A DNA stretch of 58,186 bases from Bifiguratus adelaidae. Lineage: Eukaryota > Mucoromycota > Endogonomycetes > Endogonales. Made by a program: the position numbers and the translations under genes. This document shows positions 41,196 through 53,126 of the stretch, one piece after another. The notes under the pieces are model-generated. The model did no database searches, had not been told where the DNA came from, and was given only the letters and a program-made list of their open reading frames with translations. The stretch lies in assembly GCA_002261195.1 (NCBI GenBank), contig MVBO01000094.1:1-58186 (forward strand), given 5' to 3'. Each line of letters opens with the position of its first letter. The first letter of the stretch is position 1.

Positions 41196-43700
41196 TCATG
41201 AGGACCGTCTGCTTGCCCGTCCTCGCCGTTTTTTCCCAAATATGCCATTTTCAAAATCAGAGGCTTGGTCCAGTCTTCGGCCCAAGTTGTCATAATCCTT
41301 GACTTTGTAGATTCTAACGATCCAATTTTGAGATGTGAAGGCTTCCTCCAAAACGGAGAGTTTAGGTCCTTCGACTGGTAGTCGCGATTGCCTTACGCGA
41401 TCGACCGGTGGCTGTCCTCCAAACAATTCCGCAAAGCGATGGTAGGACATTTTGTACATGAGCGAGTTTCTCATGGTAGGTGTGGCCATATCATCGACAC
41501 GGTATTCACCATTGGATGTGAAAAAGTTGCTTTCCTTGACCTCATCAGGCCAAATACCTATAGATTGCAAATCAGCACGCCATCACAAGCTTAACTCAGT
41601 TCCCACCTTCAGCAATGCGAACCATCCACAAGAACTTGTTGATGTCATCACCAGAGTAACCCAGAAGGCCTCCAAAGATGACCAAAACATAATCCACATC
41701 ATGCTTCTTCATGATCTGGTAACTTGTCTCTTCGTTACTTGCCATGGCTTTGCCGACGGTTGCAATATGAGTGTTGTTCCAAGTATTGTTGTCAACCAGT
41801 GTGACACGATCGGCCATACCAGCCAATTGATACCCGTAATCCCACCAGCTCATCACCTTGGCGTCCTCTTTTGTATTTTGACGGAGCCAATAGTAAGCCT
41901 CTCTGAAATCATCAATGATGAATTGCGATCCATCAGCGTTGCGCGATGCTAGGACGATGGAGGGAGAGGAGTAGGCGTTGGAGGTAACCCATGTGCAATG
42001 CCAAACAAATATAACCAAGAAGACGACCATATTGCCAAGGACAATGGCTCTGGTATCAAAATGGAAGATTCCAAAGTAATCCTTAACCTTCTTGCTTGTA
42101 CTTGTCCCCTTCTTCGCCTCCTTCTTGGCAGATGACGCTTTTGCAGTCAAAGCCGAGTTCGTCGCCTTCATTTGTTCACCATTGACGTTGACATTCGTGT
42201 GATCCTGAGTGTCGCTAGGAACAGACATATCCAAGTACGTGTCAAAGAGAGTCGAAAGAGCGATACCAGCTGCTACACACACCACAGGGGTAAGTGTCAG
42301 CATCAATCGAACCATGACTCCGGAGAAATACGACGCGGTAAGCCCGTATATGATGATAAAAACGTGCTCATCTCTCAACTGCTTGAAGCAGAGATAGATT
42401 CCGGCAGGGAACAGGAATATGAGCATTTCGAGGTCAAAATAGTATGAGGGCCATGCAGTCGGTTGATGTTCGGAGACAGACGCGATGATGGGAATGTGAA
42501 TCTTGGCGTATCCGGTATCCCACAAGGAATAGTAGCGACCGGTCCAAGGGGCGATATAGCCAGTCATGGTCAATCCAACCAATGCGACGAATGCAAGGAC
42601 GAAAAAGGCGACAAGGAAGGTTCTGAAGAGAACTTGAAACTGCTTAGCAGCCACGTGGCTTCGAACAAGCTCGACAAACGCCATAATCTGACAGAGACCA
42701 AAGATGCCTATATACGCGATGAGTATCATTTGAGGTTGGACAGACCACGTCTGACTTACCCAATGCGGCCATGTGTTCGCTGGTCTTTGTAGGTTGGAAC
42801 CCAACAAAAGGAATCTGCATGGACATCAAGGTGCCGAGGATGTAAAAGGTCGAGTATGCAACATATAGTCGTGACGAGAAACGTCCCATGAGCATGAGCG
42901 CAAAAGCGTGCAAAGGAATCAAGTTGATGATGAAGACGTAACCACCCCATGACGACACCATGTAGAAGTAAAAAAAGGCGGTTGCAGCCGCCCAGGTTGC
43001 GCTACCCAGTTTGAGAGCCTTGATCCACAGATAAAACACGAACATCAGGATGAAGATGGCGATTCCTTCGTAATCATATGATCCGGCGACTGATCTGGAA
43101 ACGTATCCAGGGGCAATACCAATGAATGCTGCTGCTAGCAGTCCAGCACTGGCATCCTTCATCTCAGTGGTCAAAAGGTAAGTCGCAAATGCCGTGAGAC
43201 CCGAAAAGAAGGGTGCGATCAAGACACAAATGTTTCGAATGTCGACAGGAAAGTGCAAGAAGTGAAGAATGTTATGGATAACCGCTGAGGTCACCATTAG
43301 GCCAGGGTAAAGTGTCCCGCCCACAACTCGTCCAAGCGGATACCATGACTTCTCATCGAACCAGTTCCAAAAGTCATAGAAGCCATTCTTGACCAGATAT
43401 TGTGTCGTTCGGTAGTTGAACCTAAGTCACATGAGGACCCAAAGCAGACCTCGTATTGCCTATCAAGTCTCATAGGCCACTTACCATGGGTCAAACTCGT
43501 GAATCACACTAGTGAAGGGAGCAGATGAGCATTGTGACTCTCCAGGCACACGTAACAACTTGTCCCGACGTGCCAAGACGGACTTACCTTTCGAACCGGA
43601 CAATGGAAAACAAACGTGAGGCAAAAGCAACAGTCGCGATAAGTCCAAGGATGATAACCCGTAGCAGGGCAGTCTCCCTGTCTGTTATTGCCTCAAGCAT
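41196..43700 (-). CDS. STT3: Oligosaccharyltransferase catalytic subunit Stt3
   Basis: Five exons (43588-43700, 43485-43508, 42760-43421, 41607-42707, 41196-41557) give 753 residues. It transfers the Glc3Man9GlcNAc2 glycan to Asn in N-x-S/T in the ER. About 13 hydrophobic segments precede a luminal catalytic domain. Motifs are HEFDPWFNYR (first acidic/DxD-like), [10 protein letters not shown] (second), [16 protein letters not shown] (the SVSE loop), [15 protein letters not shown] (WWDYG) and [17 protein letters not shown] with the conserved glycosylated Asn region. The C-terminus is basic ([13 protein letters not shown]). A Ser/Lys-rich insert (about 440-490) lies between the last helices and the soluble part. 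Exon 2 is just 24 nt. Confidence 0.96.
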
Positions 43701-43812
43701 CCCAGAAGAACCAACTTTGCTGTCCCGCGATGATTGGGCCAGATGGATCGTCTACGTCAGCAAAATATAGTAATCCATTGTTCTCTCAAATTAGATGTAA
43801 TGTAAATAGAGT

Positions 43813-45754
43813 CTACCGCATGCCCATGCTTACACCTGCCAAGGGAGTGAGGCCACTGTATACAGGCATCTTCTCCTTGGCTGTAGGTGCTTTCACGGAT
43901 TTGGCTGTCTTGTTGGTTTTGGCGGTCTTGCCGGAATCATCGGACGAGAAGGATGTGGTGGTTGGTGTTCGTGTCATGGGAGCGGAAGTAGGTGGTGGAA
44001 GGGCACCTAGGATGATTGAGTGGACCAGCATGATGGATTAAGCAAAGTACTTACGTGTAGCAGAAGCGGCCCGCTTGAGTGCCGCAATGACGTTGGCGAA
44101 TGCTCTGACCCAAGCATCTCTATCTTCGCTCGTAAGACACCGTAGCACAACCACTTCTTTGGCGCTTCCTGCCAGTACTTCTTGGTAGTTCGCCGAAATG
44201 GCCGTCAACTCAAAGCAATAGGGGTATTTAGGATGGTCACATTCTCGCACGGTGGCATTTGAAAGCTCTACGATGGCCTTGAAAGTGAAGGTCGGCATCG
44301 GTACGGCGTCGAAAGTGGCATCGCTGGAGATGGTAGCGGGACCCAGTTGGTTTTTCTGATCGCGTTGTTTCGCATACATCACCGAGCCATTGAAGAGGAA
44401 ATAGGCTCGCTGTTCCATGCCGCCCATATTGCCGGGATCGACCTTCCATAGCGTGCCTCGCTTGACCAGGCGTCTGGTAGGCGTTATGACATTGAACTGT
44501 AGGTTTTGCACTTGGTGTTCAATGTCGAAAAGAAAAATCAGGTTGAGACAATCGCCCATTTTTGTCGAAAGATCGGACGTATATATATGTTGTACTTCAT
44601 AGCAACAGCGTTTCAACCCGTCATAGTCCGGGTGTAGGGCAAATGTGCTTGAGAAGAGCTTTTGTATTTGATTGGGGTAGCGGGACAGTCGATGAATGGG
44701 TATTTGAAGCAAAGTATAGAGTGTATGGCCGTTTAAACCAGGTCGCTGATTCAGTCCCTCCATGAATTTGTTGAAGGCGCCGCTCTGACCGAGCTTTTCG
44801 AGCATCGCGATGCCGTTCGTGTAATTGTCTAAGTAATGTCTATATACGCGGAGAAAAGGATGCTAAATGTGGTTAGCCCAAGCAACGCTGGCAACCGTTT
44901 ACTTACATGACTCGACAAGATGTCGCTCAGTATTTGGGCTGGACCCCATATCTGAAACCTAAGAGGTGTTGGTCAATTCACCAAATCATCGTCGTCAACC
45001 GCAATGGACACAACAATGCTAACCTCGTGTCCAACTCGGTCAATAAGATGGAATGTAACTCTAGCAACCTCTCCACATTGCCGAAAATGACTGAAATTTC
45101 GTGTTCTGTGCAGATGGCCTTGCCGGACAGAAAGCCACCGCCTTTGATGGCCTGCTGCTGCACAGCGTTGCGTAGAGGTACTAGATACGAATTGACAATC
45201 TGTTTAAGATGGCCTACATAGGCCCTTTCGGTCACGTATATCTCCTCTACGATAGACTCTCGAAACTGATATTCTCGTTCGGTCAAGGCTGCGCAGTCGT
45301 CGGGTCTCAATACGCGTATCGGGATGGGATAGATTAGCATACTCACCGATAAACGCCGTATCATCTCCGAGGGTGAAGACCTCGCAAACATCATCGATGA
45401 ACCTTGACTCCTCGATCACTTGAACTTCTGTCATGCCTTTTCGAAAGTGGGAGGGTGAAAGTACCGAGACCGTCGATGGCTGTGTCTTGATTGTCGCCAA
45501 AGAGGATGTTTTGGTAGAAACGCTACTCTCTGTATACAGCGAATAAGTACTCTCAGACGAAACTGTCGAGGTAGGCGTCTTTTTGTTTGTCTGCCTTGCA
45601 AAGAGAAGATAGCCCGCGTCCATCATCCTTGCATCTTGACAAGAGATAAACGCCTCGAGACAGAAGGAAAAGAAGAAAAAAATAGCGATAAGCTCCAAAG
45701 TCGACGAATACACGTCCGAGAAGCTGGATCGTACTCTTCCAGATCAAACGCCAT
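43813..45754 (-). CDS. Rho guanine-nucleotide exchange factor (DH-PH)
   Basis: Six exons (45714-45754, 45347-45627, 45024-45288, 44907-44958, 44055-44862, 43813-44006) give 546 residues. The Ser/Thr-rich N-terminus is followed by a Dbl-homology domain: TEREYQFRESIVEEIYVTER (CR1), YVGHLKQIVNSYLVPL, VIFGNVERLLELHSILLTEL, HPFLRVYRHYLDNYTNG and LLQIPIHRLSRYPNQIQKLF (CR3). A PH domain follows (LVKRGTLWKVD, RAYFLFNGSVMYAKQ, CFELTAISANYQEVLAGSAK, RDAWVRAFANVIAAL). The tail is Lys/Thr/Ser-rich. Such proteins load Rho/Rac/Cdc42 with GTP and steer polarity or wall growth; which GTPase is unknown. Exon 1 is short, and its GTGTAT donor is weaker than others, so the first 14 residues are the least certain part. 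Confidence 0.88.
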
Positions 45755-46002
45755 GTGGTTCCCCACTGCCAAAGTGTCACAAGTGGCATGGTAAAGCAGG
45801 TGCGATGTCACACAACATGCACAATTGAGGCAAATAGCAACTGTTCCAGGCATGCGAGTGCCTCGAACCTCCCCGCGCCTCCGACTAATCACGACGTTGC
45901 ACCTGGAACTCGGTCCGGGCAGTTTAGTTCTTTGGACTGGGGCCATCTCGGCAATGTTCGGTCCAATTTTGGTTGAACTCCTCACGCTACAACCGTGCAC
46001 CG

Positions 46003-46425
46003 ATGCCCAAGGTCGTGTCACAGTCTGTGGTATCTTCTTCGGAGAATGACGGGCCGACGCAGCAACAACTGCACGTGTATTATTGTACTTGTTCAGAGTT
46101 TCTTCTAGTCATTGACGCCAATCTTAAAAAGTTGCCCAAGAGGAAGACTGATGGGTCGGTGATTGTGAGCAATGCAAGGCGCGTCTATAAGCTGACGGCA
46201 GATAAGGGTGAGACGCTGTATATCAAGCGGTATGTTTGCGTGTTATCACTTTCCCTCAGTTGACTGATTTGCTTCTGCAGAGAACAGGGTTACGAGAAGC
46301 AATATAGATTGACATGTCCTCGGTGCAGACAGGTGATTGGATATGAAACGACGCCGAAGCTCAAGGCCGGGTACTACACCTATCTGATAGACGGCGCGCT
46401 GAAGGAGACACAGAGCAGTAAATGA
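46003..46425 (+). CDS. STEEP1: STEEP1 (CXorf56/UPF0428) family protein
   Basis: Two exons (46003-46229, 46281-46425) give 123 residues. The start MPKVVSQSVVSSSEN, then LHVYYCTCSEFLLVIDANLK with KLPKRKTDGS, GETLYIKREQGYEKQYRL and CPRCRQVIGYETTPK match the family over its full length except for a shortened C-terminal tail. The four Cys (CTC and CPRC) probably form a zinc site. Human STEEP1 helps STING leave the ER; fungi have no STING, so the older role is probably in membrane trafficking or in splicing complexes where orthologues have been found. Divergent from the RhoGEF gene, with 248 bp between starts. Confidence 0.92.
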
Positions 46426-46620
46426 GCATGGGCAAAGAAAGAGGCCTAGGTTTTCATGTGTATCATATCCGCAAATCTTGCATCAGTCAGCGAGTCGAGA
46501 GACTTTGGACATGTACAATAGGTTTACGCAGTTAGCAACATTACCCTACATTGCAACCATGGAGCAATTGTTCAGCGAAAGCGTAACGCTGTCTGCATGC
46601 TATAATGAAAACATCTGCCA

Positions 46621-48685
46621 TTAGTCCACCTCCTCAACCGTTGGCCCTCCCTCCTGGGAAGGTCCTCCTGCGCCGCCAGGCATGGGACCTCCACCTGGAG
46701 CACCACCAGCCTGTTGTCCATACATCTTCATCATGATTGGTTGTACAAGTTCTTCCAATTCCTTGCGTCGGCCTTCATATTCATCCTGCGACGCCTCTTG
46801 TGCCTCATCGAGCCATTGAATAGCTTCGTCAACGGCTTGTTTAATCTTATTCTTGTCTTCTTCACTCAGATGACTCGCCACCTTTTCATCTTGCAACATG
46901 TTTCGCAATTGATAAGCATAGGATTCGAAATTGTTGCGGGCAGCGATACGGGCCGCAACTGCTTCGTCTTCAGCCTTGTATTGTTCAGCTTCCCTCACCA
47001 TTCGATCAATGTCTTCTTTGGAGAGACGACCTTTGTCGTTGGTGATGGTGATCTTGTTTGTCTTGCCGGTCGTCTTATCAGCCGCAGACACATTGAGAAT
47101 TCCATTGGCGTCGACGTCAAAGGTCACGTCGATCTGAGGAACGCCTCGAGGTGCAGGCGGAATGCCAGTTAACTCGAATTTGCCCAATAGATTGTTGTCC
47201 TTTGTTCGCGCACGTTCACCTTCATAGACTTGGATCAATACGCCAGGTTGATTGTCTGAATAGGTAGAGAAGATTTCAGACTTCTTGGTAGGAATGGTCG
47301 TATTGCGAGGAATAAGGGGAGTCATCACTCCGCCTGCAGTCTCAATGCCCATAGACAATGGAGCCACATCGAGTAAGAGGACATCACTCGTCTTGTCTGA
47401 CGTATGTCCTGATAGAATTGATGCCTGAACGGCTGCTCCGTATGCCACAGCTTCATCTGGATTGATCCCCTTGTTGGGTTCCTTGCCATGGAAGAAATCG
47501 GAAACCATTCTCTGAACCTTGGGGATGCGAGTCGAGCCTCCAACCAATACAATTTCGTGAATGGAGGCCTTGTCCATTTTGGCATCTCGCAAGGTTTTCT
47601 CGACACATTCAATAGTCTCTCTGAACAGATCGGAGCAGAGCTCTTCGAATCGTGCTCTCGTTATGGTGGTATAGAAGTCGACACCTTCATGCAGAGAATC
47701 GATTTCAATCGTTGTCACGGTGGCAGAGGATAAGGCACGCTTGGCCCTTTCACATGCCGTCTTTAAGCGTCGAATAGCGCGAATGTTGCCTGAAAGGTCC
47801 TTCTTGAACTTCCTCTTAAATTCGCCTAGGAAGTGCTGCACAAGACGGTTATCAAAGTCTTCGCCACCTAGATGCGTGTTTCCAGCTGTCGCCTTGACTT
47901 CAAAGACGCCTTCTTCAATGGTCAGAATCGACACGTCAAACGTGCCTCCACCAAGGTCAAAAATGAGCACATGCTCTTCCCCGCGCTTTCTCTTATCCAA
48001 TCCATAAGCAATGGCGGCTGCTGTTGGTTCGTTTATGATACGAAGTACTTTTAAGCCAGCAATTGTTCCTGCATCTTTTGTCGCTTGACGCTGCGAGTCA
48101 TTGAAGTACGCAGGAACCGTGACGACCGCATCGTTCAAGGTCTTGCCGAGATAGGCATTGGCGATATCGCGCATTTTGCTCAACACCATCCCCGAGATTT
48201 CCTCTGGTGTAAAATGGTGTACTTCACCCTTGAATGTGACCTCAATTACCGGTTTCCCACTTTTGTTGATGACTTTGAATGGCCAATTCTTGATGTCGCT
48301 TTGGACTTCAGGATCATCGAATTTGCGACCAATCAGTCTTTTGATGCCGTATATCGTATTTTGTGGGTTCAGCGCCTATACGTGTTGAGTACTGTCCTGG
48401 AAAGAACATTACTTACCTCCTGATTCTTGGCAGCGTCACCCACCAATCGCTCCGTGTCGGTAAACGCTACATAAGACGGTGTCGTGCGATTGCCTTGATC
48501 ATTGGGAATGATTTCTGTACGCATGCCATGAGTTTGTGCGAGAGACCTCCAACAACAAACTCACCAACACGGTCATTTTGCCATATGCCAACGCAGCTAT
48601 TTGGTTCAGTCGATGGTGTGTTGTAAGGGTATTTGACTTACCTGTAAGTGGTGCCCAAGTCGATACCTATCGCGTTTGCTGTCAT
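46621..48685 (-). CDS. SSA: Cytosolic Hsp70 chaperone (Ssa type)
   Basis: Four exons (48642-48685, 48565-48596, 48417-48514, 46621-48375) give 642 residues. It is an ATP-driven chaperone for nascent and misfolded proteins. All three Hsp70 signatures are present: [13 protein letters not shown] (made across an intron), [14 protein letters not shown] and [14 protein letters not shown]. So are the linker [15 protein letters not shown] and a GGxP-rich tail ending VEEVD, the TPR-cochaperone docking end, which marks the cytosolic type and rules out BiP (HDEL) or the mitochondrial form. Three short introns crowd the first 170 coding bases, and the rest is one exon. The start is 81 bp from the upstream gene's stop, so the promoter must be very compact or reach into that gene. 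Confidence 0.97.
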
Positions 48686-48766
48686 AGTGTACGGCCTTCT
48701 GTCAAGAAGTGAATTGGAAAGTCGCTGCGAGCGGCGTTCATGCAAACTATGGCTCTTTGAATGATA

Positions 48767-49806
48767 TCACTGAAAACGACAAGCCTGTTTCCGTCTATAC
48801 TCGCGCGATGATACACGGCCTCTATGATGATCTGGCAAACTAAGTATGACAGGCGTGGGGGTTCCAGGTGCGGGATGTGAGGGTAATCCAAGTTTCTCGC
48901 TTAACAAAGCCTGATTCTCGTAGAACAAGCTCATCTTGCGTTCTTCGAGTCGTGACTGGTACCGATGCAGACACCAGAGCCCAAAGAGTACAGCTACCAT
49001 GAAGAGGGTGATACTGGAGCCTATGGCAACCCATACGGAGGTCTCCACTTGGTGAAAGTCTTGTGGCGCTGCCACGCATACACCAATTCCGCCATTGCCA
49101 TTGTTCTCGCAGGTTCGCGATGTGCAGATGCGATCTGTATTGCAGATGGATCCAATGGAGAGCGCGGGTACGCATCTTGATGTGCCCGACGAGCAGTAGG
49201 TGCCGGCAGTACAATTGTCGCGTTCAATGGTTTGAACGCTGGAACAATCGGTACGGTAGCAATATGTAAATGTCATGGTCTCTATGGCACATGGAGAATC
49301 CAAAGGTGCCTCTGAGTAGACGCATGTTGACAAAAGGCACATGGCAAATTTGCCTTTGCCGTCACTTCCAGCGCATTCGTCATCGCGTCCGAATTCGCAA
49401 GGTTGTCCCACAGACAGCAATGGTTGACAGGCTAGGCCGCTGTCAGGGCAAAAGGCCCGATTGCCACACCGTTCTGGAAAAGGATGTATGGCCGTGTTCC
49501 ATCCTCTAACAAAGAGTCAGTTTTAGATTTGGCAACGAACGCATGCTTACGGTATGTAATCAGAATTGGCGCATCCTTTGAACTGACATGTATTCGTGAA
49601 TGCTAGGCTCGTTAGGTTGCCTTCTCGGCATATTGACAGTTCGACTTACGTGAACATACGAGCATTGGATCGTCGCAAGCATCCTGGTAAACAAAATTGC
49701 GGGTATAGGAAGCAACGCTAGAATTGCATGGGTGACTCAACTTGAACGCCATAGTCGACATCCTGTATGCGGACATGGATGCGAGTAGTTGCAAAGACCA
49801 TGACAT
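48767..49806 (-). CDS. Cysteine-rich single-pass membrane protein of unknown function
   Basis: Three exons (49650-49806, 49551-49602, 48767-49505) give 315 residues. A moderately hydrophobic start (SLQLLASMSAYRMSTMAF) may be a signal peptide. The ectodomain has about 22 Cys in EGF/dickkopf-like spacing, for example CGNRAFCPDSGLACQP, GQPCEFGRDDEC, GTYCSSGTSRCVPA, SICNTDRICTSRTCENN. One strong transmembrane helix (WVAIGSSITLFMVAVLFGLW) follows, and then a cytosolic tail of about 70 residues rich in Pro, Ser and Arg. It looks like a type I surface protein, perhaps a receptor or adhesin. I recognise no named family. Tandem with, and 81 bp upstream of, the Hsp70 gene on the same strand. Confidence 0.75.
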
Positions 49807-49928
49807 GGAGAATTTGCATTTACATGTCTTTTATGAGTTCTGGAGCCATAATTTGGCCCCTAGATTAGGAGTACATAGTACTCGTCGCTTCCAAATTGTA
49901 TTTCTATAAGATAACAGGTACATGACGT

Positions 49929-52002
49929 TTATTCGTCTGTCACACAGCCTTCAGCAGCTGTCTTTACATTCTTGATATACTTGTAAAGGGTACCTCGTGT
50001 GGCCTTGTATGGTGGCGCTTTCCAAGCAGCCCTTCGCTTTTGCATTTCCTCGTCAGAGATTTCGAGATTCAAAGTACGCTTCTCAGCGTCAATGGTGATG
50101 ATATCGCCGTCTTGAACAAGAGCAATAGGGCCGCCTTCTTGAGCCTCAGGAGTGATATGGCCAATGATGAAGCCGTGAGAGCCCCCGGAGAAGCGTCCAT
50201 CTGTCAGGAATGCAACGTCCTTTCCAAGACCTGAGCCCATAATCATGGACGTTGGCTTAAGCTATGACCGACGTCAATAACGGAAGAGATGCAATCCAAG
50301 TAGACTCACCATTTCTGGCATACCAGGACCACCCTTAGGGCCCTCATAACGAATGACAATGACCGTCTTCTCTCCTGTCTTGAAATCCTTTCTCGCTAGA
50401 GCAGCAATCATATCATCTTCTCCATCGAATACTCTAGCCTTTCCTTGGAAGTGCAAGCCTTCTTTGCCTGTGATCTTGGCCACAGCACCTTCAGGAGAGA
50501 GATTTCCGAAAAGAGTCTGTAGATGTCCAGTCTTTTTGATGGGGTTCGACAGAGGTCGAATGATGTCCTGACCTTCTGGTAGACCGGGCAACTCACTCAG
50601 ATTCTCGGCAAGAGTCTTGCCAGTAACCGTCAAACAATCACCGTAGATCAAATTCTCGGACAAGAGATATTTGAGGACGGCTGGTGTACCTCCGAGGTTA
50701 TGCAAGTCCACCATCACATATTTGCCCGAAGGTTTGAGATCAGCCAAGAAGGGTATACGATCGGAAACGTTTTGGAAGTCTTGCAAGGTAAGATTAAGAC
50801 CAACTGATCTGGCAATGGCTGTCAAGTGAAGAACTGCATTTGTAGATCCACCAAGGGCCACCGTCAAGACCATGGCGTTCTCGAAAGCCTCTCTCGTCAT
50901 GATATCGCGGGGTTTTATATCCTTTTCCAAAAGATTGCGTATAGCCGCACCAGCTCGAACACACTCATCCGCCTTTTCTTGAGAGACTGCAGGATATGAG
51001 GAGGAATATGGCAATGACATACCAAGCGCCTCAATTGCCGAAGCCACTTTGAATCAGCAAATGTGTTAGTTCGGGATTCAATGAAGACTAACTACACCTA
51101 CTTGTATTTGCGGTGTACATTCCACCACAAGCTCCTGGACCGGGGCAAGCGTGCTTAATCACGTCCATTCGCCTGTTGTTATCAGCTTTACCGGCCAAGT
51201 ATTCTCCGTATACTTGGAAAGCACTGACAAGATCCAGACTTTCCCCCTGACAACTCTTTCCTGGCTTGATGGTACCACCGTAAACCATAAGACTAGGTCT
51301 ATTCAATCGGCCCATTGCCATCAGTACACCAGGCATATTCTTGTCGCAACCCGGTATAGAAATGTTGGCGTCGTAGAATTGCGCGCCCATAACGGTTTCG
51401 ATGGAATCGGCAATCAGATCACGAGATTGCAAAGAGTATGACATGCCCCGAGTGCCATTTGAAATGCCGTCGGATACACCAATGGTGTTGAAGCGATATC
51501 CAATCAAACCAGCCTTTTGCACACCCTCCTTGACCTTTTGCGCCAAATCCATCAAATGCATGTTGCATGGATTTCCTTCATACCAACTATAACGTGGTCA
51601 ATGAGATTCGAGTTGACACAATAACAGCCAAGGTTACCACATACACTGAAGCTATTCCAACCTGGGCCTTGTTCATGTCCTCCTCCGTAATTCCGGTAGC
51701 GTACACTATGAACAAAAACAACAGTATTCAGTGCAACCCTCGATAACCTCCAGAGTGCTGCTTACACATTGCTTGAGAGGCACCTTGACTCTCATCCTGA
51801 GTGATAACTTTGCTGTACTTGTTGAGTTCCGTCGTCTTGCTGGAAGACGCGTAGTGTCTTAGACCCATAGCCCCGGCTTTCGCGCTCAAGGAATGGCTGG
51901 CAAAAGCATGCCATCCGTCAGTAAAGCATCACATCTAGACACATATACTCACATTTGCACCTGCGACGCCATCTTTGCGGCTTTCCCCACAAGACTAGCC
52001 AT
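49929..52002 (-). CDS. ILV3: Dihydroxy-acid dehydratase, mitochondrial (branched-chain amino acid synthesis)
   Basis: Six exons (51953-52002, 51766-51896, 51645-51705, 51102-51586, 50310-51046, 49929-50261) give 598 residues. It dehydrates 2,3-dihydroxy-isovalerate and -methylvalerate to the keto acids leading to Val, Leu and Ile. The first 50 residues are Ala/Ser/Lys-rich without early acidic residues, a mitochondrial presequence. Fe-S cluster cysteines lie in [24 protein letters not shown] and [14 protein letters not shown]. The active-site block [18 protein letters not shown] with its catalytic Ser is intact, as is the Mg-binding [11 protein letters not shown]. Its start is 84 bp from the divergent MTR3 start. 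Confidence 0.96.
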
Positions 52003-52086
52003 GGAAGAGACAAGAGACAGGACGCCGAGATGTGAGATGGCTTATTGATCTAATCACGTGAGCTCGCTTTTTTTTCTCTCGCGCCA

Positions 52087-53056
52087 ATGGACAGGCGAAG
52101 AGTTACTGGGCCAGAATTGAGCGTACCGCCATTGCGCAAGCAGGTGACGACGAAGCCTATTGTTGACAAGAGTGGAAAGCGACTGGATGGAAGGACGATT
52201 GAAGACATTCGGCCGATTTGTGAGTCCCTGATCCATTAGCAAACTCTTTCTAACGTGTGCAACGTCGGCAGTCTTGAAGACTGGTTTGATTGGTCAGGCC
52301 ACGGGATCGGCATACATTGAAGCAGGAAAGACGAAGCTGGCATGCGCAGTGTAAGGATCGCTTCGCTCCTGCCTTGAATAACGCCATCAATTTACACAAT
52401 AACTAGATATGGACCTCGACCACTGAAACGGCAAACAATCGAAGCGGAGGTCAATTGTGAGGTCAAATTTGCCACATTCTCTTGCGAAAAACGTCGCCAG
52501 CTCTTTCGGGTAGGGTTCTATGATACGATCAACAATTGTATATAACCGCTTACGCCAATCTCACTAGGATCCGCAAGAAAGGGAGCTGTCTCAACTCATC
52601 AAACAAAGCCTTGTCCCCTCCATACGTCTCGAACTCGTTAAGAAGAGTGCAATCGACATTTATGTAGAGGTCCTCGAATGCGATGGCATGGCCTCATGTT
52701 TTGCTGCTGCCGTGACGGCAGCGAGCACTGCTTTGGCCGATTCCGGAATTGAACTCTACGATCTTGTCACTGCAAGTTCTTTGGTAGGTTGTTGCACGTT
52801 GGTTCATTGCCATCGAATTAATCATGGACAGATTTATGCCAATGACGAACCTATATTGGATGCAACCACGCAAGAAGAGAAGTTCATGGAAGGGTCACTC
52901 ATTCTGGCTTATATGCCTAACTTGAATGAGATTACTCAGACGGTACAATCGGGGGAGGTATCGCTGCCCAAAACGCTTCAAGGCATAGATATGTGCTCGG
53001 ATGCTGCCAGTAAAGTATACGGCGTTATGAGCGCAACGCTTAAAACATCCTTGTAA
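52087..53056 (+). CDS. MTR3: RNA exosome core ring subunit Mtr3 (EXOSC6-like, RNase PH fold)
   Basis: Four exons (52087-52219, 52272-52350, 52407-52509, 52568-53056) give 267 residues. GKRLDGRTIEDIRPIFLKTG, GQATGSAYIEAGKTKLACAV, YGPRPLKRQTIEAEVNCEVK, QLIKQSLVPSIRLELVKKSA, IDIYVEVLECDGMASCFAAA and LILAYMPNLNEITQTVQSGE follow the RNase PH fold. The phosphorolytic site residues of bacterial RNase PH are not kept, as in eukaryotic ring subunits, so it is structural. The C-terminal form (GEVSLPKTLQGIDMCSDAA) fits Mtr3 better than Rrp41 or Rrp46. It acts in the nuclear and cytoplasmic exosome. Probably shares a short promoter with ILV3. Confidence 0.9.
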
Positions 53057-53126
53057 AACATTGTACAGTAATCTATGACCGTTTACTAAAAGGGATATGC
53101 ACTATATTACAGGTGATGAACACCGT

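Noticed and set aside
48686-48766. Heat-shock element upstream of the Hsp70 gene
   Set aside because: TTC triplets are present (TTTCCAATTCACTTCTTG on the gene strand), but their spacing is not the regular 5-bp alternating GAA/TTC array, so no element is claimed.
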